Assembly (NCBI RefSeq): GCF_016937615.1
Contig: NZ_JAFHKI010000091.1
Location: forward strand, 1-58,375
Source of the DNA: Pseudomonas lactucae
GTDB lineage: Bacteria > Pseudomonadota > Gammaproteobacteria > Pseudomonadales > Pseudomonadaceae
Direction of reading: 5' to 3'
DNA: 58,375 bases
Positions within the stretch are counted from its first letter, which is position 1; every line of letters starts with the position of its first letter. Below the pieces are notes generated by a model. That model was given only the letters and a program-made list of their open reading frames with translations, searched no databases and was not told the origin of the DNA. Below, one piece after another: positions 25,831 through 35,297 of this stretch. The translations under genes were made by a program, and so were the position numbers.

Positions 25831-26724
25831 TTAACCTTCACCGTTCGCGCCATCGGCATCTTTCGACGCCAGACGTCCGCGAAAATCAATCAGGCCGTCG
25901 ACAATGGCAATCACCACGAGTAACGGATAAATCAGCTGCATGAACGGCAGTATCGTGACGTACAACCCCACCAGCCAGAACTTGGCCAGGCGCTTCTGCG
26001 CGACCAGCCCGTGAATCAGGGCCAATCCGGCAAACACCAGCGGTACGCTGCAAAACAGCATCAAAAAGGCCATCTGTGGACCGAGGTTCGGTCCGACAAC
26101 CATCAATGCCAGCAGCAACATCGCCGGGCCCGCGGGGATTCTGATACTGCGAAATTCGCGACCAAAACCACCCGGGTTGTACAACAGCGCCTGCCAATAA
26201 CGCCCAAGTATCAGGCTCAGCACGCTGACGACCTGCATTATTGCCGCCATAAGGCCGGTCAGGACCGGTGCAATCAGTGTTGCCAGACGCGCTCGCTCAT
26301 CTACCGAAAGCTGCTGGTAGAGTTCCCCGAGGGCCAGCGGCAGGACCTTGACGATCTCCTGCGCCACCACCTCGATTTGCGGGCGGAAAGCCGCGTCAAT
26401 CAACAGCGAAAACACCAACCCCAATGCCACGCTGACCAGCAGCGTACGGACCCAGGACTCACTTGCGCGCAGAACCAACGCAAGGCTCGATGACCCCAGC
26501 AGTACCAGAAGTACCTTGGGCTCATCCAGCTTCAGCCACCAGAACAAAGCGGCCAGCAATCCCAGGGCGAGGACGCCAACGGCGTCCTGCAAACCGCGCC
26601 GCAGCAGCACAAGGCAACCTGCGGCAGCACCCAACCAATAAAGCAACGGCAATGCCGCACAGCCAGCCACTACCAGAGTGGCCTGCATACGACCGCGCAT
26701 GATGAACTCAGCTAAGGCGCGCAT
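25831..26724 (-). CDS. DUF2232-type integral membrane protein in the S6-S18-L9 operon
   Basis: 297 residues with about eight hydrophobic segments (for example MQATLVVAGCAALPLLYWLGAAAG, VLALGLLAALFWWL, TLLVSVALGLVFSLLI and FMQLIYPLLVVIAIVDGLIDFRG). It resembles YybS/DUF2232 proteins, which commonly sit between rpsR and rplI in Pseudomonas and some Firmicutes. The role is not established; the transporter-like fold suggests a small-molecule carrier. It is co-transcribed with ribosomal proteins, being 36 bases downstream of rpsR. Confidence 0.88.
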   Translation of the reverse strand: MRALAEFIMRGRMQATLVVAGCAALPLLYWLGAAAGCLVLLRRGLQDAVGVLALGLLAALFWWLKLDEPKVLLVLLGSSSLALVLRASESWVRTLLVSVALGLVFSLLIDAAFRPQIEVVAQEIVKVLPLALGELYQQLSVDERARLATLIAPVLTGLMAAIMQVVSVLSLILGRYWQALLYNPGGFGREFRSIRIPAGPAMLLLALMVVGPNLGPQMAFLMLFCSVPLVFAGLALIHGLVAQKRLAKFWLVGLYVTILPFMQLIYPLLVVIAIVDGLIDFRGRLASKDADGANGEG

Positions 26725-26760
26725 GCATTCAATCCTTTACTACTTGTCGACTGCCCGGTC

Positions 26761-26991
26761 TCAGCGGCCGTGGCTGTCGGTGTAGGCCAGCAGGGCCAGG
26801 AAGCGGGCGCGCTTGATAGCGGTGGCCAGCTGACGCTGATAACGAGCTTTGGTACCGGTGATGCGGCTTGGAACAATTTTGCCGGTCTCGGATACGTAGG
26901 CTTTCAGAGTGTTGAGATCTTTGTAGTCGATCTCCTTCACTTCTTCAGCGGTGAAGCGGCAAAACTTACGACGACGGAAGAAACGTGCCAT
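26761..26991 (-). CDS. rpsR: 30S ribosomal protein S18 (bS18)
   Basis: 76 residues, the expected length. It begins MARFFRRRKFCRFTAEEVKEIDYKD and contains ISRIT-type PSRITGTKARYQRQLATAIKRARFLALLAY, the S18 rRNA-binding core. S18 pairs with S6 on the platform of the small subunit, and rpsF lies just upstream. An AAGGAGCC ribosome site precedes the ATG. Confidence 0.99.
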   Translation of the reverse strand: MARFFRRRKFCRFTAEEVKEIDYKDLNTLKAYVSETGKIVPSRITGTKARYQRQLATAIKRARFLALLAYTDSHGR

Positions 26992-27020
26992 TTGATAGGC
27001 TCCTTAATAAGGTCCGTGGA

Positions 27021-27443
27021 TTACTCGTCAGCGTTATCGCTGCTGTCGCTGTCATCACTGTCAGCGCTATCAGCGCCTTCGTGCTCAGGACGGTCGCGAC
27101 GCTCACGGCGCTCACTGCGGTTTTCTTCAGCCTTGAGCATCTCGGATTGGCCGGTAACGGCTTCTTCGCGACGGATGACCAGGTTACGGATCACTGCATC
27201 GTTGTAGCGGAAGTTGTCTTCCAGCTCGGCCAGGGCCTTGCCAGTGCACTCAACGTTCAGCATCACGTAGTGAGCCTTGTGAACATTGTTGATTGCGTAG
27301 GCCAGTTGACGACGGCCCCAATCTTCCAGACGGTGGATTTTGCCGCCGTCTTCTTCGATCAGCTTGGTGTAACGCTCAACCATGCCGCCGACTTGCTCGC
27401 TTTGATCCGGGTGGACCAAAAAGATGATTTCGTAATGACGCAT
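27021..27443 (-). CDS. rpsF: 30S ribosomal protein S6 (bS6)
   Basis: 140 residues: the conserved domain MRHYEIIFLVHPDQSEQVGGMVERY through FRYNDAVIRNLVIRREEAV, then a long acidic tail with repeated Asp/Ser (SADSDDSDSSDNADE). In E. coli the S6 C-terminus is glutamylated by RimK; here the tail ends DE and is unusually Ser/Asp-rich. It is the first gene of the operon, with a GGAGC ribosome site. Confidence 0.99.
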   Translation of the reverse strand: MRHYEIIFLVHPDQSEQVGGMVERYTKLIEEDGGKIHRLEDWGRRQLAYAINNVHKAHYVMLNVECTGKALAELEDNFRYNDAVIRNLVIRREEAVTGQSEMLKAEENRSERRERRDRPEHEGADSADSDDSDSSDNADE

Positions 27444-27530
27444 GAATGCTCCTTACGGGTTGTAGCCTGCCGCTCAAAAACGGTCAGACAAGGAGTGAAT
27501 GACACTTATGGATCTTGCCGCAAGGGAGGC
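27444..27530 (-). promoter_or_regulatory. Possible S6:S18-binding mRNA leader of the rpsF operon
   Basis: The leader just before rpsF contains GACCG, a pairing CGGC arm and ACCCGTAAGGAG, so a stem presenting CCG could form next to the ribosome site. A CCG-bulge leader bound by the S6:S18 complex is known upstream of rpsF in many bacteria. I judged this by eye only. Confidence 0.3.
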
Positions 27531-27582
27531 ACATAGGCGCCTGCCGGGTGGGCAAGGGGCGCAATAGTAGAGGAGCAGGGGG

Positions 27583-27646
27583 GAAGCTGCAAGCTACAAG
27601 CTACAAGTGGTCAACCACCGTGCTTTTAACTTGCAGCTTGAAGCTT
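27583..27646. repeat. Palindromic intergenic repeat (AAGCTGCAAGCT type)
   Basis: Arms AAGCTGCAAGCTACAAGCTACAAG and ACTTGCAGCTTGAAGCTT flank a short spacer containing GGTCAACCACC. It ends at the rlmB stop codon, so it may act as its 3' stabiliser or terminator. It has a different sequence class from the GGGGGC REP elements. Confidence 0.6.
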
Positions 27647-28409
27647 ACGACTTGCGCGAAGCGACTGCCTTTTTGGCCCCACGCTGACGCTGGGCTTCAA
27701 ACAAGCACACGCCGGTCGCCACCGACACGTTCAGACTGCTGACGCTACCGGCCATCGGCAGGTGCACCAGGTAATCGCAATGCTCACGGGTCAGACGGCG
27801 CATGCCTTTGCCTTCGGCGCCCATGATCAGGATGGTCGGCCCGGTGAGGTCCTGGTCATAAATGCTGACCTCGGCCTCTCCCGCCGTGCCCACAATCCAC
27901 AGGCCGCGCTGCTGGAGCTTCTCCAACGTGCGCGCCAGGTTGGTCACGGCCACCAGCGGAATCACTTCCGCCGCACCGCAGGCCACTTTACGTACCACTG
28001 GCGTCAAGGTAGCCGACTTGTCCTTCGGCACGATCACCGCCAGCGCACCGGCCGCATCCGCCGAGCGCAGGCAGGCGCCGAGGTTGTGCGGGTCGGTAAC
28101 GCCGTCCAGCACCAGCAACAGTGGCGCGCCTTCGGTACGGTCGAGCAGCTCGTCGAGCATGGCTTCGCCCCAGACCTGGCTCGGGCTGACATCCGCGACC
28201 ACGCCCTGGTGAACACCTTCGACCCATACGTCCATTTCACGACGCTCGGCCTGGCCGATGGCAACCTTGTTTTGGGTGGCCAGTTCAACCAGCGCTTGCA
28301 CGCGCGGCTCGCTGCGACCTTCCGCCAACCACACTTGCTTGACGCGTTTAGGGTGGTGACGCAGCAGTGCTTCTACGGCGTGTACGCCGTAGATTTTTTC
28401 CAGACTCAT
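27645..28409 (-). CDS. rlmB: 23S rRNA (guanosine(2251)-2'-O)-methyltransferase RlmB
   Basis: 254 residues of the SpoU/TrmH (SPOUT) superfamily. The N-terminal substrate-binding domain begins YGVHAVEALLRHHPKRV. The knotted catalytic domain carries the three motifs: LDGVTDPHNLGACLRSADAAG (motif 1), ILIMGAEGKGMRRLTREHCD (motif 2) and LPMAGSVSSLNVSVATGVCLFEAQRQR (motif 3). It would use SAM to methylate the ribose of G2251 in the peptidyltransferase P loop. Its ATG overlaps the restored stop of rnr (ATGA), indicating coupling. Confidence 0.97.
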   Translation of the reverse strand: MSLEKIYGVHAVEALLRHHPKRVKQVWLAEGRSEPRVQALVELATQNKVAIGQAERREMDVWVEGVHQGVVADVSPSQVWGEAMLDELLDRTEGAPLLLVLDGVTDPHNLGACLRSADAAGALAVIVPKDKSATLTPVVRKVACGAAEVIPLVAVTNLARTLEKLQQRGLWIVGTAGEAEVSIYDQDLTGPTILIMGAEGKGMRRLTREHCDYLVHLPMAGSVSSLNVSVATGVCLFEAQRQRGAKKAVASRKS

Positions 28410-31035
28410 GGCTTGGCCTTAGGTTTGCGCGACCCGCCGCTTTTCGCGGGAGCCGAACCGCTTTGGGCGGGCCTTTACGGTGTTTACTTGGCTTGCTCGA
28501 CGGCTTTTCCGCCCCGTGGGACTTTCCCCCAGACGCCGCTTTACCACCGCTTTTGGCTTCGCTGAGCAACTGCTGCTTCAACTCGCGGCTCTTGCGCAGT
28601 TCGGCGTTTTTCGCTGCTGCATCGCTGGGACGGTAGGCTTCGGGCGCCTTGTCCTTGGCAGACGAACGGCGACCGGCCTTGGCAGGCTCAGGCTCTGCCG
28701 TTTTTGCAGGCGTACCTTTGCCCTTGCTCGCAGGCGCTGCGGTTTCGCTGCCACGTTTTTTACGGCTATTCGGCGACTCAGCTGGCTTGTCCGGCATGCC
28801 GAAGTCGATCTTGCGCTCGTCGAGATCGACGCGCATGACCTGCACTTCCACCGTGTCGCCCAGACGGAAGCTGCGACCGGTGCGCTCGCCCGCCAGGCGG
28901 TGATGCACAGGGTCGAAGTGGTAGTAATCGCCCGGCAATGCGGTGACGTGTACCAGGCCTTCGACGTAAATGTCGGTCAATTCGACAAACAGGCCAAAGC
29001 CGGTCACGGCGGTAATCACGCCTGGGAACGATTCGCCCACACGGTCCTTCATGAACTCGCACTTGAGCCAGTTCACCACGTCGCGGGTGGCTTCGTCGGC
29101 GCGGCGCTCGCTCATGGAGCACTGCTCGCCCAGCTGTTCCAGGGCCGCTTCGTCGTACGGATAGATCCGTGCCTTCGGAATGGTCATGGCACCGGCGCGC
29201 TTGACGTGCGGGGTGTTCTGCTTGGAATGGATCACGCTGCGGATTGCGCGGTGCGTGAGCAGGTCCGGGTAACGACGGATCGGCGAGGTGAAGTGAGTGT
29301 ACGCTTCGTAATTGAGGCCGAAGTGGCCCTGGTTGTCGGCGCTGTACACCGCCTGGCTCAGGGAACGCAGCATCACGGTCTGGATCACGTGGTAATCCGG
29401 ACGGTCCTTGATGCTGGCCAGCAGTGCCTGGTAGTCCTTCGGCGTCGGACCCTCCTTGCCTTTGTGCAGGGACAGGCCAAGCTCGCCGAGGAAGGCGCGC
29501 AACTTTTCCAGACGCTCCGGCGGCGGGCCGTCGTGCACGCGGTACAACGCAGGAATCTCATGTTTCTTGAGGAACTCAGCGGTGGCCACGTTGGCCGCCA
29601 GCATGCACTCTTCGATCAGCTTGTGCGCATCGTTGCGGGTCGTCGGGGTGATGGCGGCGATCTTGCGCTCGGAACCGAAGACAATCCGGGTTTCCTGGGT
29701 CTCAAAATCGATCGCGCCACGCACGTGACGGGCACCCAGCAACACCTTGTACAGCGAGTACAGCTGCTTGAGGTGCGGCACCACGCCAGCGTATTCAGTA
29801 CGCAGGGCCTTGGCTTCGCTGGTCTTCGGCGTTTCCAGGATGGTGCTGACCTTGTTATAGGTCAGCCGCGCCTGGGAGTGAATCACCGCTTCGTAGAACT
29901 GGTAATCGGTCATTTCGCCGGTTTTGGAGATGGTCATCTCGCACACCATGGCCAAACGGTCGACTTTCGGGTTCAGCGAGCACAGGCCGTTGGACAGCTG
30001 CTCGGGCAGCATCGGGATCACGCGCTCAGGGAAATACACGGAGTTGCCGCGCACCTGGGCTTCGTTATCCAGCGCCGAACCGATCTTCACATAGCTGGAG
30101 ACGTCGGCAATCGCCACGTACAACTTCCAGCCGCCGGAGAACAGGCGTAGCTTGCCGGGCTTGGCTTCGCAGTAGACCGCATCGTCGAAGTCGCGAGCAT
30201 CTTCGCCGTCAATGGTGACGAACGGCAGATGGCGCAAGTCGATGCGTTTTTCTTTGTCCTTCTCTTCGACTTCCGGCTTGAGCTTGGCGGCTTCCTTGAG
30301 CACGGCATCAGGCCAGACGTGAGGAATATCGTAGGTGCGCAGCGCCACGTCGATTTCCATGCCCGGCGCCATGTAGTTGCCGACCACTTCAACGATATCG
30401 CCCTGGGGCTGGAAGCGCGCGGTTGGCCAGTGGGTGATTTTCACCTCGACGAACTGACCAACCTTGGCGGCGCCATTGCGGCCCGGGGTGATCAGCACTT
30501 CCTGCTGCACCTTCGGGTTATCCGGGACCACAAAGCCGATGCCGCCTTCTTCGAAGTACCGACCGACGATGGACTCGTGGGCACGGGACACCACTTCGAC
30601 GATCACGCCTTCACGGCGACCGCGACGGTCCAGGCCGGAAACGCGTGCCAGGGCACGGTCGCCATCGAACACCAGGCGCATTTGCGACGGGCTCATGAAC
30701 AGGTCGTCACTGCCGTCGTCCGGGATCAGGAAGCCGAAGCCGTCACGATGGCCGGCAATGCGGCCGAGGATCAGATCAAGCTTGTCCACCGGCGCATACG
30801 TGCCACGACGGGTGTAGATCAGCTGAGCGTCGCGCTCCATGGCACGCAAACGGCGGCGCAGGGCTTCGAGTTGGTCTTCGGTGGTCAGACCGAACTCTTC
30901 AACCAACTGCTCGCGGCTAGCAGGCGAGCCCCGATCGGCGAGATGCGCCAGGATCAGTTCGCGGCTAGGAATAGGGTTTTCATATTTTTCCGCTTCACGA
31001 GCGGCCTCGGGATCGAGGGACTGCCAATCGGCCAT
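28406..31035 (-). CDS. rnr: Ribonuclease R (apparent frameshift near the C-terminus)
   Basis: A 3'-5' exoribonuclease of the RNB family, about 876 residues when restored. It shows the N-terminal helix-turn-helix, two cold-shock domains, the RNB core with DGEDARDFDDAVYCE (metal-binding Asp residues) and an S1 domain (PGVITAVTGFGLFVELTDIYVEGLVHV). The Lys/Ala/Ser-rich tail starts around DKPAESPNSRKKRG. As sequenced the frame runs past rlmB's start to 28348 with a tail that is rlmB's shadow. A missing G near 28458 explains this: with it the tail ends SGGSRKPKAKP and stops in ATGA, overlapping the rlmB ATG. RNase R degrades structured RNA and helps in rRNA and tmRNA quality control. Confidence 0.95.
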
Positions 31036-31196
31036 TAGAGAGTTTTCACCTTGTCTATATGCGGGTTAGTTTGGCATACGCGTATTGAAACGGGAAATTT
31101 CAGGTATCAACAAGCGTTTAAAAGCCCTTTATCGCCCTCGACGCGCACCTTGCGCGACCATTGGCGAAATTTTCCAGGCTTTTTTAATGCCAGGGG

Positions 31197-31225
31197 TTTA
31201 CAGCCAAAATTCCACTCCGTATAGT
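31197..31225 (+). promoter_or_regulatory. Sigma-70 promoter of first tRNA-Leu
   Basis: TTTACA and TATAGT separated by exactly 17 bases, followed by a GC-rich discriminator (GCGCGCC), typical of stringently controlled stable RNA genes. The tRNA begins about 35 bases after the -10. Confidence 0.85.
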
Positions 31226-31259
31226 GCGCGCCATCGACGACGGCAACGTTGAAGATACT

Positions 31260-31346
31260 GCCCAGATGGTGAAATTGGTAGACACGCCAGCTTCAGGTGC
31301 TGGTGGCCGCAAGGCCGTGGAAGTTCGAGTCTTCTTCTGGGCACCA
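31260..31346 (+). tRNA. tRNA-Leu (anticodon CAG)
   Basis: 87 bases with encoded CCA. Acceptor GCCCAGA pairs with TCTGGGC; the anticodon arm is CCAGC-TTCAGGT-GCTGG with CAG at the centre. A long variable arm (GGCC-GCAA-GGCC) marks a class II tRNA. T arm GGAAG-TTCGAGT-CTTCT. CAG reads CUG, the most used leucine codon in these GC-rich genes. Confidence 0.98.
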
Positions 31347-31356
31347 AATTCAGATC

Positions 31357-31380
31357 AAACCCGCGAAAGCGGGTTTTTTC
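31357..31380 (+). terminator. Terminator of first tRNA-Leu
   Basis: AAACCCGC-GAAA-GCGGGTTTTTT, a GNRA-capped stem with six Ts, ten bases past the CCA end. Confidence 0.95.
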
Positions 31381-31435
31381 GTTTCAGGCCTCTGATTTTT
31401 AACGAGAATCTCGATTTATTTTTTTGAATCAGGGG

Positions 31436-31464
31436 TTTACAGATCAAAAAGCCCGCCGTATAGT
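31436..31464 (+). promoter_or_regulatory. Sigma-70 promoter of second tRNA-Leu
   Basis: The same TTTACA-N17-TATAGT arrangement as the first copy, preceded by the same AGGGG, showing that the promoter was duplicated with the gene. Confidence 0.85.
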
Positions 31465-31499
31465 TCGCCCCATCAACAGCGGCAACGTTGCTTGATAAT

Positions 31500-31586
31500 G
31501 CCCAGGTGGTGAAATTGGTAGACACGCCAGCTTCAGGTGCTGGTGATCGCAAGGTCGTGGAAGTTCGAGTCTTCTCCTGGGCACCA
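31500..31586 (+). tRNA. tRNA-Leu (anticodon CAG), second copy
   Basis: 87 bases, near-identical to the first copy 240 bases upstream. Differences are paired: the acceptor is GCCCAGG/CCTGGGC and the variable arm GATC-GCAA-GGTC, so structure is preserved and both should be functional. Confidence 0.98.
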
Positions 31587-31596
31587 AATTCAGATC

Positions 31597-31620
31597 AAAC
31601 CCGCGAAAGCGGGTTTTTTC
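31597..31620 (+). terminator. Terminator of second tRNA-Leu
   Basis: Sequence identical to the terminator of the first copy: AAACCCGC-GAAA-GCGGGTTTTTT. Confidence 0.95.
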
Positions 31621-31772
31621 GTTTCCGGGGTTTAAAAACCCCGCGCCTGATTTGCCCCTTCTCCGCATATGAGAAACCTTAGCGTTTGCGCTCATCATCA
31701 CGCTTCATGGCAGTGAGACAGCCGAAGAGTGCCTGTTGCTGACGACTCGGGTACATCTGAGTCTCTGATATC

Positions 31773-31864
31773 GCTATCGGGGGCTTGCCCCACTCCCACA
31801 TTGACCGAGCTCCATCCGTGGAGTGTGTACAGCGTGGGAGGGGGGGGGCTTGCCCCCAATGAGG
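31773..31864. repeat. REP doublet (REPIN-like), class 1, diverged
   Basis: Two inverted class 1 units in the roughly 290-base gap between the tRNA pair and the chemoreceptor gene. One arm has GGGGGCTTGCCCC and the other a run of nine Gs, so the copies have drifted. The rest of the gap shows no gene. Confidence 0.75.
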
Positions 31865-31879
31865 TCGGAACAGACGACA

Positions 31880-33814
31880 CTAGGCCCGAAACTGCCCCAA
31901 ACTCGCCTTCAACTGCGCCGCCAGGCCATCCAGCACCTTGCCACTGGCGGTTGTCTCGACCACCGCCTGCGCAGCGCGCTCAGCCTGGGCATGGATCACC
32001 TCGACCCGCCCACGCACCGCATGTGCGCCCTGGGCTTGATGCTCGGCCGCTCGCGTCGCCAGGCCGATTGCGGCATGAACCTGCTCCACCGACGCCTGCA
32101 CCGTCTGCTGCAAGCGCACGCTGTCGCGCAGCACCAACAAGCCCTCGCTGGCTTGGCGCCCGGCTTTGCCGATGGTCTCCACCGCCTCACGCGCGCCCTG
32201 TTGCAACGCGACGATATGCGCCTGGATATCCCCCGTGGAACTTTGAGTTTTGCTGGCCAGCGCTCGCACCTCGTCCGCCACCACCGCGAAGCCGCGCCCG
32301 GTTTCACCGGCGCGCGCCGCCTCGATGGCGGCGTTGAGGGCCAACAAGTTGGTTTGCTCGGCGATACCGTGAATCACCGTCAGCACTACCTCGATCTGTT
32401 CGCTCTGCTGAGCCAGACGCTCGATCACCTGCGAACCCGCCTGGACCTGCCCCGCCAATGCCTCGATCAAACTGCCGACCTCGGCCGAGGTACGCGCGTT
32501 CTCATCCGTGGCCTGGCGAATATCCACCACCTGCTGCAAGGCCGCCTGCATGGCATGACTTTCAGCCTGGGCTTCGTCGGCCATTTGCGAGAGTGCGCGC
32601 AGACTTTCCGCCACTTCATCACGCTGCAGGCCTGCCGCCGCATCAGCGCCGGCATTGCGCAATGTCATGGCGCCGATCTCTACGCCGGTACGCTGGGCCA
32701 CATCGCCCGCCTCGCGCACGATCGGCTGTAATTTATCCACAAAGCGATTGACCGCCGAGGCCATGTCGCCGATTTCATCCTTGCTGCTGATCTGCACGCG
32801 CTTGGTGAGATCGCCCTCGCCCGCCGCCAGGTCGTCCATGGCGGCAATCAGCAGTTTCAGGCGATTGACCACACGACGACCCAGCACAACGGCGATCAGC
32901 AGCAATACACCAAAACCGACGACCGCCAGGCCCATGCCGATACGCCAGCGCAAGGTGCCGGCGGCCTCTTGCACGGCGCCAGTGGTGTTGGCGGTCATCT
33001 GGGTGGCGGTGGCTTGCGCCGATTGCAGGCGGGCGCCCATGGCGGCAGCACTGTCCGCGGCGGCGCCTTTGAGGCTGTCGCCCACCAGCTGATCACCGCT
33101 GGCGATCAGCGCGGCAAAACGCTTGTCCAGCGCCTGCAGGTCAGCCTCGACCGATGCGGTCGACACGCCCATGAGTACTTTGCCGATTTCTACGCCATTG
33201 GGGCTGATGGAGGCCTCGACGTAGAACACCGAGGGATCATGCTTCGCCGCATTCAGGACCTTATCCAAGGCGCGGTCGCCCTGGCCTTTTTCCAGCAGCG
33301 CCTTGTTGATCGGGTTTTCGCGGTTCAGGTAACGGGTCAAGTGCTCACCCGCGGCGTCGTCGTAGACCACAAACAGCACGTTGGGATTGCGCTGGGCACG
33401 CCGGGCAAACTCAGACAGCGTCGGTACATCGCTGTCCCACATGGCGCGCGGTGCCACCGAGGCCAGCAGTTGCGCCATATCGTTGGCAGAGTCTTGCAGG
33501 TCTTTTTCCAGGGTCGCGCGCAGTTGTTTCTGCTCTTCCTGCAGACGCGAGGAAAGCCCGGCCGTCAGACGCTGGCGTGTGCTGGCGGACAAGCTGTCCA
33601 GGCTCGACGTGACCTCCTTGCCGGCCTGTGCCAACTCGCCAGACAGTTTCTGGCTATCCACACCCAGGCGCGCGCCTAACTCGGCTTCCAGTGCAGTGAC
33701 CGTGCTCCGGGTCAGCGCGACCGCCACCAGCACTTGCACCAAAAGGGCGATACCAAGGGTAACGAACACCGGCCGCAACAGACGGCTTTGTAACAATGAG
33801 AGAACGGCAGACAT
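31880..33814 (-). CDS. Methyl-accepting chemotaxis protein
   Basis: 644 residues. TM1 is about 9-31 (RPVFVTLGIALLVQVLVAVAL). A periplasmic sensor domain of about 260 residues follows, with a PAS/Cache-like middle (NVLFVVYDDAAGEHLTRYLN and VFYVEASISPNGVEIGKVLMGVS). TM2 (about 290-312, GMGLAVVGFGVLLLIAVVLG) leads to a HAMP domain and the cytoplasmic signalling coiled coil with the conserved tip EQTNLLALNAAIEAARAGETGRG. It would relay ligand binding to CheA/CheW. A GGAGGG site supports the start at MSAVLSLLQ. No adjacent che genes, so it is a dispersed receptor; its ligand is unknown. Confidence 0.93.
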   Translation of the reverse strand: MSAVLSLLQSRLLRPVFVTLGIALLVQVLVAVALTRSTVTALEAELGARLGVDSQKLSGELAQAGKEVTSSLDSLSASTRQRLTAGLSSRLQEEQKQLRATLEKDLQDSANDMAQLLASVAPRAMWDSDVPTLSEFARRAQRNPNVLFVVYDDAAGEHLTRYLNRENPINKALLEKGQGDRALDKVLNAAKHDPSVFYVEASISPNGVEIGKVLMGVSTASVEADLQALDKRFAALIASGDQLVGDSLKGAAADSAAAMGARLQSAQATATQMTANTTGAVQEAAGTLRWRIGMGLAVVGFGVLLLIAVVLGRRVVNRLKLLIAAMDDLAAGEGDLTKRVQISSKDEIGDMASAVNRFVDKLQPIVREAGDVAQRTGVEIGAMTLRNAGADAAAGLQRDEVAESLRALSQMADEAQAESHAMQAALQQVVDIRQATDENARTSAEVGSLIEALAGQVQAGSQVIERLAQQSEQIEVVLTVIHGIAEQTNLLALNAAIEAARAGETGRGFAVVADEVRALASKTQSSTGDIQAHIVALQQGAREAVETIGKAGRQASEGLLVLRDSVRLQQTVQASVEQVHAAIGLATRAAEHQAQGAHAVRGRVEVIHAQAERAAQAVVETTASGKVLDGLAAQLKASLGQFRA

Positions 33815-33905
33815 CGGTAATCCCTCCACCACGGGTGCCAGTAATTTGATAGCACCGCGAAAGAAGGAAATACAGCAAGGGTCGTGCCGCTTGGCGAATC
33901 CAAAC

Positions 33906-33938
33906 GAAAAAGGACTCCCGAGGGAGTCCTTTTCTTTT
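33906..33938 (-). terminator. Rho-independent terminator after purA
   Basis: Minus strand GGACTCCC-TC-GGGAGTCC followed by TTTTTCG, 16 bases beyond the purA stop. It also carries T-rich sequence on the other side and could work in both directions. Confidence 0.9.
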
Positions 33939-33953
33939 TACATCAACAGCTTA

Positions 33954-35243
33954 TTAAGCGAACGGATGACGCAGAACGATGGTTTCGTTGCGGTCCGGGC
34001 CCGTCGAAATAATGTCAATCGGCGCACCGATCAGCTCTTCAACGCGTTTGATGTAAGCACGAGCGTTGGCCGGCAGCTCTTCCAGGGTCTTGGCGCCCAC
34101 GGTCGATTCGGTCCAGCCCGGCACTTCTTCGTATACCGGCTGCAGGCCCACGTAGCTGTCAGCGTCGGTCGGCGCAACAGCGTTGCCTTGTGCATCTTTG
34201 TAGCCGGTGCAGATGTTGATGGCTTCGAGGCCGTCGAGCACGTCCAGCTTGGTCAGGCAGATACCCGAGATGCTGTTCACATCGATAGCGCGACGCAGGA
34301 TAACGGCGTCAAACCAACCACAACGACGAGCACGGCCAGTGGTCGCGCCGAATTCGTGGCCTTGTTTAGCCAGGTGCGCACCGACGTCGTCGAACAGTTC
34401 AGTCGGGAATGGACCCGAACCGACACGAGTGGTGTAAGCCTTGGTGATGCCCAGGATGTAGTCCAGGAACATCGGGCCAACACCAGAACCGGTTGCCACG
34501 CCGCCAGCGGTGGTGTTGGAGCTGGTCACGTACGGGTAGGTGCCATGGTCGATGTCCAGCAACGAACCTTGGGCGCCTTCGAACATGATGTCCTTGCCGG
34601 CGCGACGCAGGTCGTGCAGCTCGGCGGTCACGTCCAGCATCAGCGGCTTGAGCAGCTCAGCGTATTCCTTGCACTCGGCCAGGGTCGTGTCGAACTCGAT
34701 GGCCGGCTCTTTGTAGTAACCCACCAGCATGAAGTTGTGGTAATCCACCAGTTCACGCAGCTTGTCTTCAAAGCGCGGCATGTTGAGCAGGTCGCCCACA
34801 CGCAGGCCACGACGCGCAACTTTGTCTTCGTAGGCCGGGCCGATGCCACGACCGGTGGTGCCGATCTTCAACTCGCCACGCGCCTTTTCACGGGCCTGGT
34901 CCAGCGCAACGTGGAAGGACAGGATCAGCGGGCAGGACGGGCTGATACGCAGGCGCTCGCGCACCGGCACGCCTTTCTCTTCCAGCTTGGTGATCTCGCG
35001 CAACAGGGCATCCGGTGCAACCACCACGCCGTTGCCGATCAGGCACTGCACGCCTTCGCGCAGGACACCCGACGGGATCAGGTGCAAGACAGTTTTTTCG
35101 CCGTCGATGACCAGGGTGTGGCCAGCGTTGTGACCACCTTGGTAGCGCACTACGGCGGCAGCATGTTCGGTCAGCAGATCAACGATCTTGCCTTTGCCCT
35201 CATCACCCCATTGGGTGCCCAGGACTACGACATTCTTACCCAT
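33954..35243 (-). CDS. purA: Adenylosuccinate synthetase
   Basis: 429 residues. The GTP-dependent enzyme joins IMP and aspartate to form adenylosuccinate, the first committed step to AMP. The P-loop GTQWGDEGKGK (catalytic Asp14) opens the protein, then GGHNAGHTLVIDG (catalytic His), GTTGRGIGPAYEDK, EGAQGSLLDIDHGTYPYVTSSN and the C-terminal GVGAKTLEELPANARAYI-type segment. The start at MGKNVVVLG has an AGGA site; five extra codons upstream in the frame are not needed. It follows hisZ by 54 bases on the same strand, an arrangement also known in other Pseudomonas, so the two are probably one transcript. Confidence 0.98.
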   Translation of the reverse strand: MGKNVVVLGTQWGDEGKGKIVDLLTEHAAAVVRYQGGHNAGHTLVIDGEKTVLHLIPSGVLREGVQCLIGNGVVVAPDALLREITKLEEKGVPVRERLRISPSCPLILSFHVALDQAREKARGELKIGTTGRGIGPAYEDKVARRGLRVGDLLNMPRFEDKLRELVDYHNFMLVGYYKEPAIEFDTTLAECKEYAELLKPLMLDVTAELHDLRRAGKDIMFEGAQGSLLDIDHGTYPYVTSSNTTAGGVATGSGVGPMFLDYILGITKAYTTRVGSGPFPTELFDDVGAHLAKQGHEFGATTGRARRCGWFDAVILRRAIDVNSISGICLTKLDVLDGLEAINICTGYKDAQGNAVAPTDADSYVGLQPVYEEVPGWTESTVGAKTLEELPANARAYIKRVEELIGAPIDIISTGPDRNETIVLRHPFA

Positions 35244-35297
35244 AACACTTGTCCTCATTCGCGCAAACTTGGTGCCGGCGATGGCCGGCAGGAAAAC

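Noticed and set aside
31773..31864. Possible CRISPR repeat from the recurrent GGGGGC units
   Set aside because: Only two inverted units with no regular spacers; they are REP elements.
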